From Streptomyces hyaluromycini (GTDB lineage: Bacteria; Actinomycetota; Actinomycetes; Streptomycetales; Streptomycetaceae): 64,000 bases of DNA. The stretch's first letter is position 1, and every line of letters starts with the position of its first letter. Under the pieces are notes generated by a model that saw nothing but the letters and a program-made list of their open reading frames with translations, was not told where the DNA came from and did not search any database. The stretch covers positions 1 through 64,000 of the forward strand of contig NZ_BCFL01000019.1 of NCBI RefSeq assembly GCF_002217755.1, read 5' to 3'. This document shows, piece by piece, positions 1 to 8,731 of this stretch. The translations under genes were made by a program, and so were the position numbers.

Positions 1-10
1 AAATATTGAG

Positions 11-41
11 AAAACCCCCGCATCATTGATGCGGGGGTTTT
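11..41. terminator. Bidirectional intrinsic terminator
   Basis: The arms AAAACCCCCGCATCA and TGATGCGGGGGTTTT are perfectly complementary around one base. The effective loop is probably 4-5 nt. Flanking A and T runs make it work in both directions. It sits just past the stop of the leftward hydrolase gene and presumably also ends a rightward gene outside the window. Confidence 0.9.
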
Positions 42-50
42 CTGCGTTAT

Positions 51-599
51 TCAGAAACTGACGTCCGCTGTCTCGACCGTGCCGCCCTTTCGGCCCGGGG
101 CCTCCTGCCAGCTCCAGTAGAGGTTCGTGTGTGAGATGACCTGTTCGGGGGCCGGCGCGCCGTACGCGGTGAGGTCCTCCGTGGTGTGGGCGTCGCCGAC
201 CAGTGTCGCGTCGTAGCCGCGGACCATCGCGCCGTGCAGGGTGGAGCGGATGCAGGCGTCGGTCTGGGCGCCGGTCACGACCACGCGGCCCACGCCGCGT
301 TCGGCGAGGACGGACTCCAGCTCGGTGTCCTCGAAGGAGTCTCCGTAGCGCTTGTGGATGAGGGGCTCGGTCGCTTCGCGGGTCAGCTCGGGGACGTACT
401 GCCAGGGGGCGCTGTCCGGCTTCAGCTCGTCGCTGGAGTGCTGGATCCAGACCACGGGGACCGCCTCGGAACGGGCCTTGGCAATCAGGGTGTTGATGTT
501 GACGATGACCTCGTCGCGGTTGTGGGAGCTGTCCACCACCCCGTTCTGCACGTCCACGATCAGCAGGGCGGTGTTGGGACGGTTCGGAAGAGTCGTCAT
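51..599 (-). CDS. Isochorismatase-family cysteine hydrolase
   Basis: This 182-residue protein has the isochorismatase-like alpha/beta fold, whose members hydrolyse amide or vinyl-ether bonds in small molecules. The expected triad is visible: Asp in LLIVDVQNG near residue 16, Lys in HKRYGDSF near residue 83, and Cys in TDACIR near residue 114. The length fits single-domain members (180-200 aa). I chose the ATG at 599, where the fold begins. An in-frame TTG at 629 would add ten unconserved residues. It is monocistronic, transcribed away from the acetyltransferase, and ends at a strong terminator. The substrate cannot be read from the sequence. Confidence 0.85.
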   Translation of the reverse strand: MTTLPNRPNTALLIVDVQNGVVDSSHNRDEVIVNINTLIAKARSEAVPVVWIQHSSDELKPDSAPWQYVPELTREATEPLIHKRYGDSFEDTELESVLAERGVGRVVVTGAQTDACIRSTLHGAMVRGYDATLVGDAHTTEDLTAYGAPAPEQVISHTNLYWSWQEAPGRKGGTVETADVSF

Positions 600-670
600 G
601 ACGCCCACCGTAGACGGCGGCACTGACAAACCAGGTGAGTGCGGTGGCCGGTGGGGGTTAGCGTGACCGC

Positions 671-1237
671 ATGAGTGCTATGACCAGCGGTGATTACGTG
701 ATTCGCGCGATACGGGCCGACGAGTGGGAGGCCGTCAAGCGGTTGCGGCTCGTCGCGTTGCGGGACCCGGTGGCGGACATCGCGTTTCTGGAGACCTATG
801 ACGAGGCCCTGGAGCGGCCGGACTCCTTCTATCGGGAGCGGGCCGCGCGTTCGGCCGCGGAGCCCAGCGATGCACGGCAGTTCGTCGCGGTGGCGGCGGA
901 CGGGGAGTGGGCCGGGACCGTGACCGTGCTGATCGAGGAGGCCGGGACCACGGACTGGGCCGGGTTTCCGGTCGAGCGGCGGCAGGGGCATGTCGTCGGG
1001 GTGTTCGTACGGCCCGAGCACCGGGGGAGCGGGCTGGTCAAGGCGTTGTTCGACGCCGGTGTGGAGTGGGTGCGGGAGCGGGGCGCCGAGCGGGTGAGGC
1101 TGCTGGTGCACGCGGAGAACCCGCGGGCCCAGGGGGCGTACCGCAAGGCGGGGTTCGTGCCGAGCGGGGTGCTCGTGCCGTTCTTCAAGGACGAGGCCGA
1201 GACCGAGGTCGAGTTCGTTCTGGAGTGGCCGGCCTAG
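671..1237 (+). CDS. GNAT-family N-acetyltransferase
   Basis: The 188-residue protein fits a single GNAT domain, which moves an acetyl group from acetyl-CoA to an amine. The cofactor-binding segment is VVGVFVRPEHRGSGLVKALF at about residues 108-127 (R/Q-x-x-G-x-G/A type). It is followed by the usual NPRAQGAYRKAGF motif of the last helix and strand. An alternative ATG lies three codons downstream. The stop overlaps the convergent gene's stop by 4 bp, so transcription of the two could interfere. The substrate is unknown. Confidence 0.87.
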   Translation: MSAMTSGDYVIRAIRADEWEAVKRLRLVALRDPVADIAFLETYDEALERPDSFYRERAARSAAEPSDARQFVAVAADGEWAGTVTVLIEEAGTTDWAGFPVERRQGHVVGVFVRPEHRGSGLVKALFDAGVEWVRERGAERVRLLVHAENPRAQGAYRKAGFVPSGVLVPFFKDEAETEVEFVLEWPA

Positions 1238-2796
1238 ACCGGCAGTTCCCGGTGCGGCCAGCGGGAGCGGGCCTGTTCGTGGGAGCGGAGCAGGGCGAGG
1301 GCGGGCAGGCCCTGGTCGGTGCCGCCGGCCAGGAGGTCGGGGAGCTGGGGGAGCGGGGCCACGGCCGCCACGTCGTCCAGGACCAGGGTCAGTGGTGGGT
1401 CGAGCCGACCGGAGGATGACCGTTCGGCCATGCGCCGGCCGCGCTCGACCACGCTGGAGGCGAGGGCCGTCAGGAGGGGCATGGCGCCGGGGTTGGTCCT
1501 GGGGTCCTCGATGGATTCACCGACCACATAAAGCGTGCCCCCTTCGGCGATGAAGGAATCCAGGGCGAGGGCATCGGATCGGTTGGGTGTGCAGGCCTCG
1601 CGGATGTTGACCGTGAAGAGGGCGGCGAGCGCGCGGGCCGTCAGCTCCTGTGCGATGTCCCGGCGTTCGGGGTGGGATGTGAGCGCGGCTTCCAGCTCGC
1701 CGGCGGAGCCGGGGGCGGCCTTCGGGTGGGTGCGCAGGGTGCGTACGGCGTCCTGGACGCCGGTGCCCTGTGCCCAGCGGTGGACGTGGCGGATCGTGCG
1801 GTTCTCCAGGGCGGCCGCGTGGAGGTAGCTGCGGAGGAGGGTCTCGGCGGTGTCCGTGACGGTCTGGTCGATTTTCGCCGTCGGTTTGACCGGGGTGAGG
1901 AGGGCCTGGGCGCGCTGGATCGCGGTGTGCTTGTCCTCGCAGTGGGCCGTGGGTGACCAGTGGAAGCGGGCGGGGGTGTCGCAGAGGTGGTTCGGGTCGT
2001 AGAGGAGGACGGGGCCGAGTTTGGCTCTGGCGTCCTTGGTCTCCGACCAGAGGGTGGCGTTCGAGGTGACGACGAGGGCGGGGCCGAGCGCGTCCTGGAT
2101 GGCCTGGGTCGCGGTCGCCTGCCGGCTCTCCCGCGGTGCGATGTGGATTCTGGTCCATGCGCCCAGCCGGTCACCGTTGGTGGAGGGACGGATGTCCTCC
2201 AGGGGGTGGTCTGCGAAAGCCGTCGGAGTCGCCGGAGTCGCCGGGGTCGCCAGGGTCGTCGGAACCGTCGGAACCGCCGGGACCGTCGGAACCGCCGGGA
2301 CCGTCGGAACCGCCGGGACCGTCGGAACCGTCGGCTCCATCGGGCGAGTGGTCTCCTGGACGGTTTCCGGGTCGGTGCGGGGCTCCGGTACCGCGGCGGC
2401 CGTGCTTCGGCCCTTCGCCGTAGCCGCCCGTCTTCTCCTCCCGGCCCGCCAGCGGGCCACCGTTCCCAGCACGAACACGGTGAGGACGACCAGGACCATC
2501 AGCTGGCCGATGAACAGGCCCCAGAACAGCCCCCAGCCCGACAGCTGGGCCGCCGGTGTGTCCGGCCAGGCGCCCGTGATGTCGTGCGGGGCGCCGATGA
2601 GGTGGCGCATCGCGAGCGGGGTGTGGGAGAGGTCGACCGTCGACGGCCAGCTGCCGTGGGCGAACCAGGCGGCCAGTCCGGTCGCCGTCCACACCAGGAT
2701 CGTGATGCCGAGCAGGAACCCGAGTATGCCGACCAGCAGGCCGTCGGGAATCCCGCCGCCCTGCTGCTCGCGCTCCTGCCGAGGGTCCGGTCTCAC
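1234..2796 (-). CDS. VirD4/TraG-like membrane protein lacking Walker A
   Basis: This 520-residue protein is the last gene of the secretion-like operon. Two membrane segments lie at about residues 20-46 and 88-112. A Val/Pro/Thr repeat linker follows (about 155-195), then a cytoplasmic region laid out like a TraG/VirD4 coupling ATPase. The core strands read PALVVTSNATLW and GPVLLYDPN, and a Walker B-like strand reads LTLVLDDVAAV. No GxxxxGK[ST] is present anywhere. Where Walker A should be, the sequence reads HIAPRESRQATA. The protein also stops soon after Walker B. It may have lost ATP hydrolysis and act structurally. GTG start, with GGGAGGA 6-8 nt upstream; 12 bp after the VirB4-like gene. 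Confidence 0.75.
   Translation of the reverse strand: MRPDPRQEREQQGGGIPDGLLVGILGFLLGITILVWTATGLAAWFAHGSWPSTVDLSHTPLAMRHLIGAPHDITGAWPDTPAAQLSGWGLFWGLFIGQLMVLVVLTVFVLGTVARWRAGRRRRAATAKGRSTAAAVPEPRTDPETVQETTRPMEPTVPTVPAVPTVPAVPTVPAVPTVPTTLATPATPATPTAFADHPLEDIRPSTNGDRLGAWTRIHIAPRESRQATATQAIQDALGPALVVTSNATLWSETKDARAKLGPVLLYDPNHLCDTPARFHWSPTAHCEDKHTAIQRAQALLTPVKPTAKIDQTVTDTAETLLRSYLHAAALENRTIRHVHRWAQGTGVQDAVRTLRTHPKAAPGSAGELEAALTSHPERRDIAQELTARALAALFTVNIREACTPNRSDALALDSFIAEGGTLYVVGESIEDPRTNPGAMPLLTALASSVVERGRRMAERSSSGRLDPPLTLVLDDVAAVAPLPQLPDLLAGGTDQGLPALALLRSHEQARSRWPHRELPV
2271..2324. repeat. 18-bp tandem repeat coding V-P-T/A repeats
   Basis: Three exact copies of GAACCGCCGGGACCGTCG (top strand) lie head to tail, with degenerate copies on both sides (about 2221-2340). 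They encode the alternating PTVPAV linker of the VirD4-like protein. The 18-bp period keeps frame, so copy-number changes would lengthen or shorten the linker without a frameshift. Confidence 0.9.
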
Positions 2797-2808
2797 GAGC
2801 GGTCCTCC

Positions 2809-4227
2809 CTACGCCACCGTCGATTCGGAGTCGCCGAGATGCTGCTCCACGAAGGCCGCCGCCCGCTGTTCCGCTTCCAGTTCGGCGGCGATCAGGGCGT
2901 CGTCCGCGGACAGCAGGGCGTCGCTGGAGGACTCGGTCATCGCGCGGTCCGTGAAGACGAGCGGCCGTTCCGTCTCGGTGACCAGGTGTTTGACCACCTG
3001 GACGTTGCCGTTGACGTCCCAGACGGCGATGCCGGGGGTGAGCGTCGGGATGATCTCGACCGCCCAGCGGGGGAGGCCCAGCACCCGGCCCGTCGCCCGC
3101 GCCTCGTCCGCCTTCTGGGCGTAGACCGTCCGCGTCGACGCCATCTTCAGGATCGCCGCCGCCTCCTTCGCCGCCGCGCCGTCCACGACGTCGGACAGGT
3201 GGTGCACCACCGCCACGAACGACAGGCCGAGCCGTCGGCCGAACTTCAGCAGCCGCTGGAACAGCTGGGCCACGAACGGGCTGGCGATGATGTGCCAGGC
3301 CTCTTCCACCAGGAAGATGCGCTTCTTGCGGTCCGGGCGGATCCAGGTGTGCTCCAGCCACACGCCGACGATCGCCATCAGGATCGGCATGGCGATGGAG
3401 TTGCGGTCGATGTGGGAGAGGTCGAAGACGATGAGCGGGGCGTCGAGGTCGATGCCGACCGTGGTCGGGCCGTCGAACATGCCCCGCAGGTCACCGTCGA
3501 CCAGGCGGTCCAGGACCAGGGCGACGTCCAGGCCCCACGCCCGTACGTCGTCTATGGCGACGTTCATCGCCTCGGCCGACTCCGGCTCGGGGTGCCGTAG
3601 CTGCTCGACGATGTCGGTGAGGACCGGCTGGCGGTCGAGGATCGTCTCGTTGACGTAGGAGTGGGCGACCTTGAGGGCGAAGCCGGAGCGTTCGTCCAGG
3701 CCGTGGCCCATCGCGACCTCGATGATGGTGCGCAGGAGCGCCAGCTGGCCCGTCGTCGTGATCGACGGGTCCAGGGGGTTGAGGCGGATGCCGTGGTCCA
3801 GGGCCGCCATCGGGTCGAGGCGGATGGGGGTTATCCCCAGCTCTTCCGCGATGAGGTTCCACTCGCCGACGCCGTCCTCGCCCTGGGCGTCCAGGACGAC
3901 GACCTGGCGGTCGCGGAAGCGCAGCTGCCGTAGGACGTAGGTCTTCTCCAGGGCCGACTTGCCGTTGCCGGACTCGCCGAGGACCAGCCAGTGCGGGGCG
4001 GGGAGTTGCTGGCCGTAGAGCTGGAAGGGGTCGTAGATGTAGCCCTTGCCGGAGTACACCTCGCGGCCGATGATGACGCCCGAGTCGCCGAGGCCGGGCG
4101 CGGCCGTGGGGAGGTAGACCGCCTGGGCCTGGCCGGTGGAGGTGCGGACCGGGGAGCGGGTCGTCTCGACCTTCCCGAAGAGGAAGGACGTGAAGGCTTC
4201 GGTGAGGACGGACAGCGGGTCCCTCAT
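2809..4227 (-). CDS. VirB4/TraC-like conjugation-type ATPase
   Basis: This 472-residue protein is a VirB4/TrbE-type AAA+ ATPase, which powers substrate movement and subunit assembly in type IV secretion systems. Walker A is GESGNGKS at about residue 92. Walker B is RIFLVEEAWHI, and the conserved segment FVAVVHHLSDV follows. The N-terminal half of a classical VirB4 is missing; the upstream SCO6880-like protein may supply that function. The ATG at 4227 lies 14 bp past the upstream stop, with an AAGGTAGAGG ribosome-binding stretch. The much longer frame extending to 4704 is a shadow of the upstream gene. Confidence 0.88.
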   Translation of the reverse strand: MRDPLSVLTEAFTSFLFGKVETTRSPVRTSTGQAQAVYLPTAAPGLGDSGVIIGREVYSGKGYIYDPFQLYGQQLPAPHWLVLGESGNGKSALEKTYVLRQLRFRDRQVVVLDAQGEDGVGEWNLIAEELGITPIRLDPMAALDHGIRLNPLDPSITTTGQLALLRTIIEVAMGHGLDERSGFALKVAHSYVNETILDRQPVLTDIVEQLRHPEPESAEAMNVAIDDVRAWGLDVALVLDRLVDGDLRGMFDGPTTVGIDLDAPLIVFDLSHIDRNSIAMPILMAIVGVWLEHTWIRPDRKKRIFLVEEAWHIIASPFVAQLFQRLLKFGRRLGLSFVAVVHHLSDVVDGAAAKEAAAILKMASTRTVYAQKADEARATGRVLGLPRWAVEIIPTLTPGIAVWDVNGNVQVVKHLVTETERPLVFTDRAMTESSSDALLSADDALIAAELEAEQRAAAFVEQHLGDSESTVA

Positions 4228-4241
4228 CAGCGCATCAGCCT

Positions 4242-5801
4242 CTACCTTCGGATTCCGGTGGCGAAGGGCAGTGTGTTCACGAAGGCGCGGTGGTGCTCGC
4301 GGTCGCACCACTCCAGCTTCAGGTACGACTTTCCGGCGGACGCCCTTATCGTGCGCTTGTCGCGGTTGAGGGCCTCCGGGGTACGGGAGGAGACCGTGAT
4401 GTAGCCGACCAGGTTGACGCCGGCCGCGCCGCTGGCCAGGTCCTCGCCGCGCTGGTCGAGGCGGTTGTGGGCGGCGATGTCGCGGGGGTCGACGGTCCGG
4501 TTCATCTTGGCGGCGCGGCTCGCCTCCGCCTCGTCGTTGGTCTTCTCGGTCAGCATGCGTTCGATGGCGACCTCGGTGGGTTCGAGGTCCATCGTCACGG
4601 CGACCGTGCGGATGACGTCGGGGGTGTGGACGAGCAGGGGCGCCAGGAAGTTGACGCCGACCGGGGTCATCGGCCACTCCTTCACCCAGGCCGTGGCGTG
4701 GCACCAGGGCTCGCGGGTGCTGGACTCACGGGTCTTCGCCTGGAGGAACGTGGGCTCCATGGCGTCGAGTTCGGCCGGCCAGGCGTTGCGCTGGGTCATC
4801 GCCTGGATGTGGTCGATGGGGTGGTCGGGGTCGTACATGGAGTGGATGAGGGAGGAGAGCCGGCCCTGGCCGAGGGGCTGGCGGACGCGGATGTCCGCCT
4901 CCTGCAGGCGTGAGCAGATGTCGGTGAGCTCGCGGGCCATGACGACCGCGAGACCGGCGTCGCGGTCCAGTTTGCGGCCGGACTGGGGGCGGGCCGCGCG
5001 GGCCATCGCCTGGGCCTCGGCGGCCAGTTCGCGGGAGTAGTGCATGCAGGCGACGAGGTAGGCGCGGTGCTGCTCGCTGCTGGTGGAGACCATGGACTGG
5101 AGCTGGTCGTAGGACCGGGACAGCCAGCCCGGGGCCTTGTCGTCGCCGCGCTGGGCGACGTCCTTGGCGTGGGCGTCGGGGTCGGCGGGGAGGGTGCGGG
5201 CGAGCATCTGGAGGCGGGTGACGAAGCCGTCGCCGTTCGCCACGTGCTTGAGAAGGGTGCCGAAGCGGTCGACGAGGGCTTCCTGGTCCTCGGAGTCGCG
5301 CAGGCCGACGCCGGGGCCCTCGATCTCGATGGCGGCCGTGACCGTCTTGCGGTCCGCGTGCAGGAGTACGGCGATCTCGTCGGGGCCGAAGGGCGCGGCG
5401 AGCCAGCTGATGCGGCCGATGCCGGGCGGGGGGCCGATCTCGACCTCGCGGCCGTCGATGCGGGTGCCGGCCTCGGCGGCGGTGGACCGGTAGACCGTGC
5501 CCTGGCGCAGGCTCCGCTTGTAACTGCGGTTGATCTCGTACCACTTGTAGAACGTGCGGCGCTTGTACGGCACGTAGACCGCGGCCAGTGCGATCAGCGG
5601 GAAGCCCATCAGCAGGACGATCCGCAGGGAGAGGACCGGGACGAGGAGCCCGCACATCATGCCGAGGAACGCGCCCGCGATGATCAGCGCGATCTCGCCG
5701 GACTCACGGTTCCTGCCGATGATCGCGTTCGGCCGGGCGCGGCCGATGAGATACGTACGGCGGGGCGTGATCGGATGGGACAGGTGGGACTCTGTCGTCA
5801 A
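4242..5801 (-). CDS. SCO6880-like/PrgI-type membrane protein of secretion operon
   Basis: The 519-residue protein starts with a short cytoplasmic stretch, then two adjacent membrane helices (about residues 36-82, LIIAGAFLGMMCG and FPLIALAAVYVPY). This is the PrgI-like arrangement. A large soluble domain follows with no Walker motif. I recognise it as the actinobacterial SCO6880-type family found beside VirB4-like ATPases. It probably forms the membrane platform that replaces the VirB4 N-terminal domain. The start is TTG, overlapping the previous stop (TTGA), with GGGAGG and AAGGG upstream. Confidence 0.75.
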   Translation of the reverse strand: MTTESHLSHPITPRRTYLIGRARPNAIIGRNRESGEIALIIAGAFLGMMCGLLVPVLSLRIVLLMGFPLIALAAVYVPYKRRTFYKWYEINRSYKRSLRQGTVYRSTAAEAGTRIDGREVEIGPPPGIGRISWLAAPFGPDEIAVLLHADRKTVTAAIEIEGPGVGLRDSEDQEALVDRFGTLLKHVANGDGFVTRLQMLARTLPADPDAHAKDVAQRGDDKAPGWLSRSYDQLQSMVSTSSEQHRAYLVACMHYSRELAAEAQAMARAARPQSGRKLDRDAGLAVVMARELTDICSRLQEADIRVRQPLGQGRLSSLIHSMYDPDHPIDHIQAMTQRNAWPAELDAMEPTFLQAKTRESSTREPWCHATAWVKEWPMTPVGVNFLAPLLVHTPDVIRTVAVTMDLEPTEVAIERMLTEKTNDEAEASRAAKMNRTVDPRDIAAHNRLDQRGEDLASGAAGVNLVGYITVSSRTPEALNRDKRTIRASAGKSYLKLEWCDREHHRAFVNTLPFATGIRR

Positions 5802-7126
5802 CGCCCTTCACCTCCCGAGCTGTTGTTGCGGGTGTTGCCGGCGTGCGGGGTGTTCATCGGGCTGGCCGCGCGGGGTGCGGGTGCGGCGGAGGGGACAGTT
5901 CCGCCGCCACCACCGTTCGAGGTGCGCGTGCTGTGCGCGGCGACGCCGCCCGAGACGGGGTTGGACGGGCGGGCACCGGAGGAGCCGGAACCACCGCCCC
6001 CGCCCCCGTTGTTGTCGGCTCGGGCGCTGTGCGTCCTGATGCCCTGGGCGACGAGGTTGGCGGGGCTGCTGATGACGGCGGCGGCCTTGCCTTCGGCGCC
6101 CTGCATGATGCGGTTGTTGCGGCCGCCCGCGATCTCGTCGCCGAAGCCGGGGACGAAGCGGTAGATCATCGCGCTGGCGAAGATGGCGAGCAGGATGATG
6201 GCGAGGCCGGAGACGACGGCGGAGAAGGCGTCGGGGCCGCCGTCGGAGGACAGGGCGCCGGCGAGGCCGAGCACGATCACGATGACGGGTTTGACGAGGA
6301 TGACGGCGATCATGATGCCGGCCCAGCGGCGGACGTGGCCCCAGAGGTTCTTGTCGACGAGGCCGGCGTAGACGACGGTGCCGAGGAGGGCGCCGACGTA
6401 GAGCAGGGCGGCCCTGATGACGAGCTCCAGCCAGAGGACGCCGGCGGCGAGGATGCTGACCAGGGAGGCGACGATCAGCATGATCGGGCCGCCGCCGATG
6501 TCGTCGCCCTTGCTGAGGGCGGCGGAGAAGGTGCCGAAGAACGTGTCGGTCTGGTCGCCGGTGGTCTTGGCGAGGACGTCGGTGACGCCGTCGGTCGCCG
6601 AGACCACCGTGTAGAGGATCAGGGGGGTGAAGGCGGAGGCCAGGACGGTGAGCCAGAGGAACCCGATGGCTTCGGAGATCGCGGTCGTGAGGGGGACGCC
6701 TCGTACCGCGCGCTTGGCCACGGCCAGCAGCCAGAGCAGGAGGGTCAGGATCGTCGACGCGGCGAAGACGACGGCGTACTGCTGGAGGAACTTCTCGTTG
6801 GTGAAGTCGACGTTGGCGGTCTCCTTGACGGCGTCACTGAGCTTGCCGACGGTCCAGGAGGCGGCCTTGGCACAGCCCTGGGCGAGGGAGGAGAGGGGGT
6901 CGAGGGTGGAGGTGAGGGGGTCGGTGGTGGTGCTGCCGCCGCCGCTCTTGCTGCCGTCGCACATTCCCCGGGACGGGGGAGCGATCAGCGAGCAGTCCAC
7001 GCTGCTGGAGGGTGACGGCGAGGGCGAGGGCGCGGCGAAGGCGTTCGCGGCCAGCAGCACGGCGGCCGTCTGTACCGTGGCCACCAGGCCGGTGAGTTTG
7101 AGCACGCGGTGCTGACTAGCGAGCAT
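5798..7126 (-). CDS. VirB6/TrbL-like polytopic membrane protein
   Basis: The 442-residue protein has a signal-like N-terminus ending AANAFA, a Ser/Pro spacer, and about six hydrophobic helices between residues 110 and 330. Examples are VVFAASTILTLLLWLLAV and IMIAVILVKPVIVIVLGLAG. The C-terminal tail is low-complexity Gly/Ser/Asn. This matches VirB6/TrbL proteins, the polytopic channel part of type IV systems. The ATG at 7126 is preceded by GGAGGG and overlaps the upstream gene by 11 bp, so translation is probably coupled. An upstream in-frame extension to 7249 is a shadow. Confidence 0.78.
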   Translation of the reverse strand: MLASQHRVLKLTGLVATVQTAAVLLAANAFAAPSPSPSPSSSVDCSLIAPPSRGMCDGSKSGGGSTTTDPLTSTLDPLSSLAQGCAKAASWTVGKLSDAVKETANVDFTNEKFLQQYAVVFAASTILTLLLWLLAVAKRAVRGVPLTTAISEAIGFLWLTVLASAFTPLILYTVVSATDGVTDVLAKTTGDQTDTFFGTFSAALSKGDDIGGGPIMLIVASLVSILAAGVLWLELVIRAALLYVGALLGTVVYAGLVDKNLWGHVRRWAGIMIAVILVKPVIVIVLGLAGALSSDGGPDAFSAVVSGLAIILLAIFASAMIYRFVPGFGDEIAGGRNNRIMQGAEGKAAAVISSPANLVAQGIRTHSARADNNGGGGGGSGSSGARPSNPVSGGVAAHSTRTSNGGGGGTVPSAAPAPRAASPMNTPHAGNTRNNSSGGEGR

Positions 7127-7946
7127 AGGTGAACCCTCCGAACTCCTGGACCGCCTTGCTGATCTCGTCGGATCCGGACACGGTGTCGTCGCCGGTGACC
7201 GGGGTCGGGCCGGACTTCTGGCTGGATTCGAGGATCTTCCAGTCGCCACCGCTCCAGTTCAGCGTCATGGTGACGGTGAACCAGTTGCTGGTCACGGGGG
7301 TGGTGGAGCTGTTGCCCGCGATGCCGGACAGGCTGTTGCACCAGACGGCGACGACGGCCGCGCCGTCGCTGGACGAGGTGACTTCGGTGCCCACCGGGAC
7401 CGTGCGGGACACGAAGGTGCTGCCCTTCGGCGGGTTGCCGTTGGCGTCGAGGCCCAGTTTGCCGAGGAAGCCCGTCGAGTAGGCCGCGTCCATGGGGCCC
7501 TGGAGTCTGGTCGCCGCGGCCGGCGTGTAGAGGTTGCTGACGATGCGGTGCCGGTCGTCCTTGTTGTACATGCCCGTCGAGCCCAGCGTCACCGCGTAGT
7601 TGGCCGCCGCGCTCTGCGCGCCCTGCGCGTTGTGTGCGAACCCGCTCGGGATGCCGCCGCTCTTCGCCTGCACGGGGTCCGTGCCGCTCGCCGCCGTCGA
7701 CGAGGTCGTCGGCTGGTTTCCGCTGCCGCTTCCGCCGGTGTTGGCCGTCGTGGTCGACGAGCCGTTGCCGTCGCCTCTGTTCGCGAAGGCGATCGCTGCG
7801 ATCAGGAGGACGACCACGCCGACGACCGTGACCAGGCTCCGGGAGGAGGAGCGTCCGCCGCGGCGGGCGCCGCCGTAGGGGTCGTCGGGGAGTCGGGTGC
7901 GGGTGTGGCCGGTTTCCGGGTAGCCGGGCTCGTCTCCGAGGCTCAT
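7116..7946 (-). CDS. VirB8/TcpC-like bitopic membrane protein
   Basis: The 276-residue protein has a short cytoplasmic N-terminus, one membrane helix (SLVTVVGVVVLLIAAIAF, about residues 36-54), a Ser/Thr/Gly linker, and an external domain of about 150 residues. That domain resembles the NTF2-like fold of VirB8/TcpC (AANYAVTLGSTGMY, then WFTVTMTLNWSGGDWKI). I infer the role from topology and position rather than from a diagnostic motif. The ATG at 7946 has GGAGGGGG upstream. It is the second gene of the operon. Confidence 0.65.
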   Translation of the reverse strand: MSLGDEPGYPETGHTRTRLPDDPYGGARRGGRSSSRSLVTVVGVVVLLIAAIAFANRGDGNGSSTTTANTGGSGSGNQPTTSSTAASGTDPVQAKSGGIPSGFAHNAQGAQSAAANYAVTLGSTGMYNKDDRHRIVSNLYTPAAATRLQGPMDAAYSTGFLGKLGLDANGNPPKGSTFVSRTVPVGTEVTSSSDGAAVVAVWCNSLSGIAGNSSTTPVTSNWFTVTMTLNWSGGDWKILESSQKSGPTPVTGDDTVSGSDEISKAVQEFGGFTYAR

Positions 7947-8087
7947 GCCGGGTACTCCCCCTCCACGTCGTACCGGAACGCGTAGCAGTACGACGGTAGC
8001 CGTGCTGGTTCCCGCGCGGGCGCGGTGTGGTGACTCGACATCAGGGAAACGCAACCTCGGAGCGGGGGAAAGGGAGGTGCAGATTGG

Positions 8088-8396
8088 CTAGACGGCCATG
8101 CCGTACACGATGGTGAACAGGGTGCCGAGCGAGCCGATGATGAAGACTCCGGTGAGTCCGGCGATGATGAGGCCCTTGCCCTGTTCGGCACTGAAGGTGT
8201 CCCGGAGGGCCGTGGCGCCGATGCGCTGTTTGGCGGCGCCCCAGACGGCGATGCCGAGGCAGAGCAGGATGGCGACGGCCATGACCACCTGGATCATCGT
8301 CTTCGCTTCGTTGCCCAGGCTGCCGAAGGGGCCCCAGTCCGGAGCGATTCCGCCGATGATGGTGTTGATGTCACCCTTGTCGGCTGCAAGGAACAT
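8088..8396 (-). CDS. Small two-helix membrane protein, VirB2/TrbC pilin-like
   Basis: The 102-residue protein has two long hydrophobic helices (about residues 35-57 and 75-101) separated by a short basic loop (KQRIGA). This is the architecture of VirB2/TrbC major pilins. Known pilins also have a cleavable leader; here only a short N-terminus (MFLAADKGDINT) precedes the first helix, so assembly may differ. It is the first gene of the operon, 141 bp before the VirB8-like gene. A GTG three codons upstream is an alternative start. Confidence 0.65.
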   Translation of the reverse strand: MFLAADKGDINTIIGGIAPDWGPFGSLGNEAKTMIQVVMAVAILLCLGIAVWGAAKQRIGATALRDTFSAEQGKGLIIAGLTGVFIIGSLGTLFTIVYGMAV

Positions 8397-8542
8397 GTAA
8401 GTCACCGCCCCTGGTGGGTAGTTCTGTCCGCCCCTGCCGGGTGCAGAGGTCACACATCATTCTCGCCGACAACGTCGCCGGAGTATGTCGACTTGACGTC
8501 ATTGATTGGCGGGTTTCGTACGAAGGGATCGTGCGGTCACTC

Positions 8543-8571
8543 TGTGTATCACGGCAGGTCACGCCGGGCAA
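8543..8571 (-). promoter_or_regulatory. Candidate promoter of secretion-like operon
   Basis: Read leftward, TTGCCC (8571-8566) and TACACA (8548-8543) are separated by 17 bp, which fits a primary-sigma promoter. It lies about 150 bp before the pilin-like gene. The 8397-8684 interval holds nothing else coding that I can support; an 8-bp palindrome TGACGTCA occurs in it. Confidence 0.4.
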
Positions 8572-8684
8572 TGAGGCCTGGGCGGAACCTGTCGTGTGGT
8601 TCCGTCGTTGACCCCTTTTACGACCTGGCGGGGTTTTTGACGGCCAGTCGGGTGAATGCCACCGTCTTGATGTTCTCATGACGA

Positions 8685-8713
8685 ACGGGCCGCGGCTGGT
8701 TGCCGCGACCCGT
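8685..8713 (-). terminator. Hairpin after first S53 protease
   Basis: ACGGGCCGCGGC and GCCGCGACCCGT form a 12-bp stem with one imperfect pair and a 5-nt loop, 19 bp beyond the protease stop codon. Confidence 0.65.
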
Positions 8714-8731
8714 CGGGGAGAGGAGCCGGTA

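Noticed and set aside
2221..2340. CRISPR-like or spacer-repeat array
   Set aside because: Contiguous 18-bp units with no spacers, fully inside a coding frame.
1234..8396. Integrated conjugative element
   Set aside because: No integrase, relaxase, replication gene, tRNA or direct-repeat boundary was found, and composition matches the chromosome.
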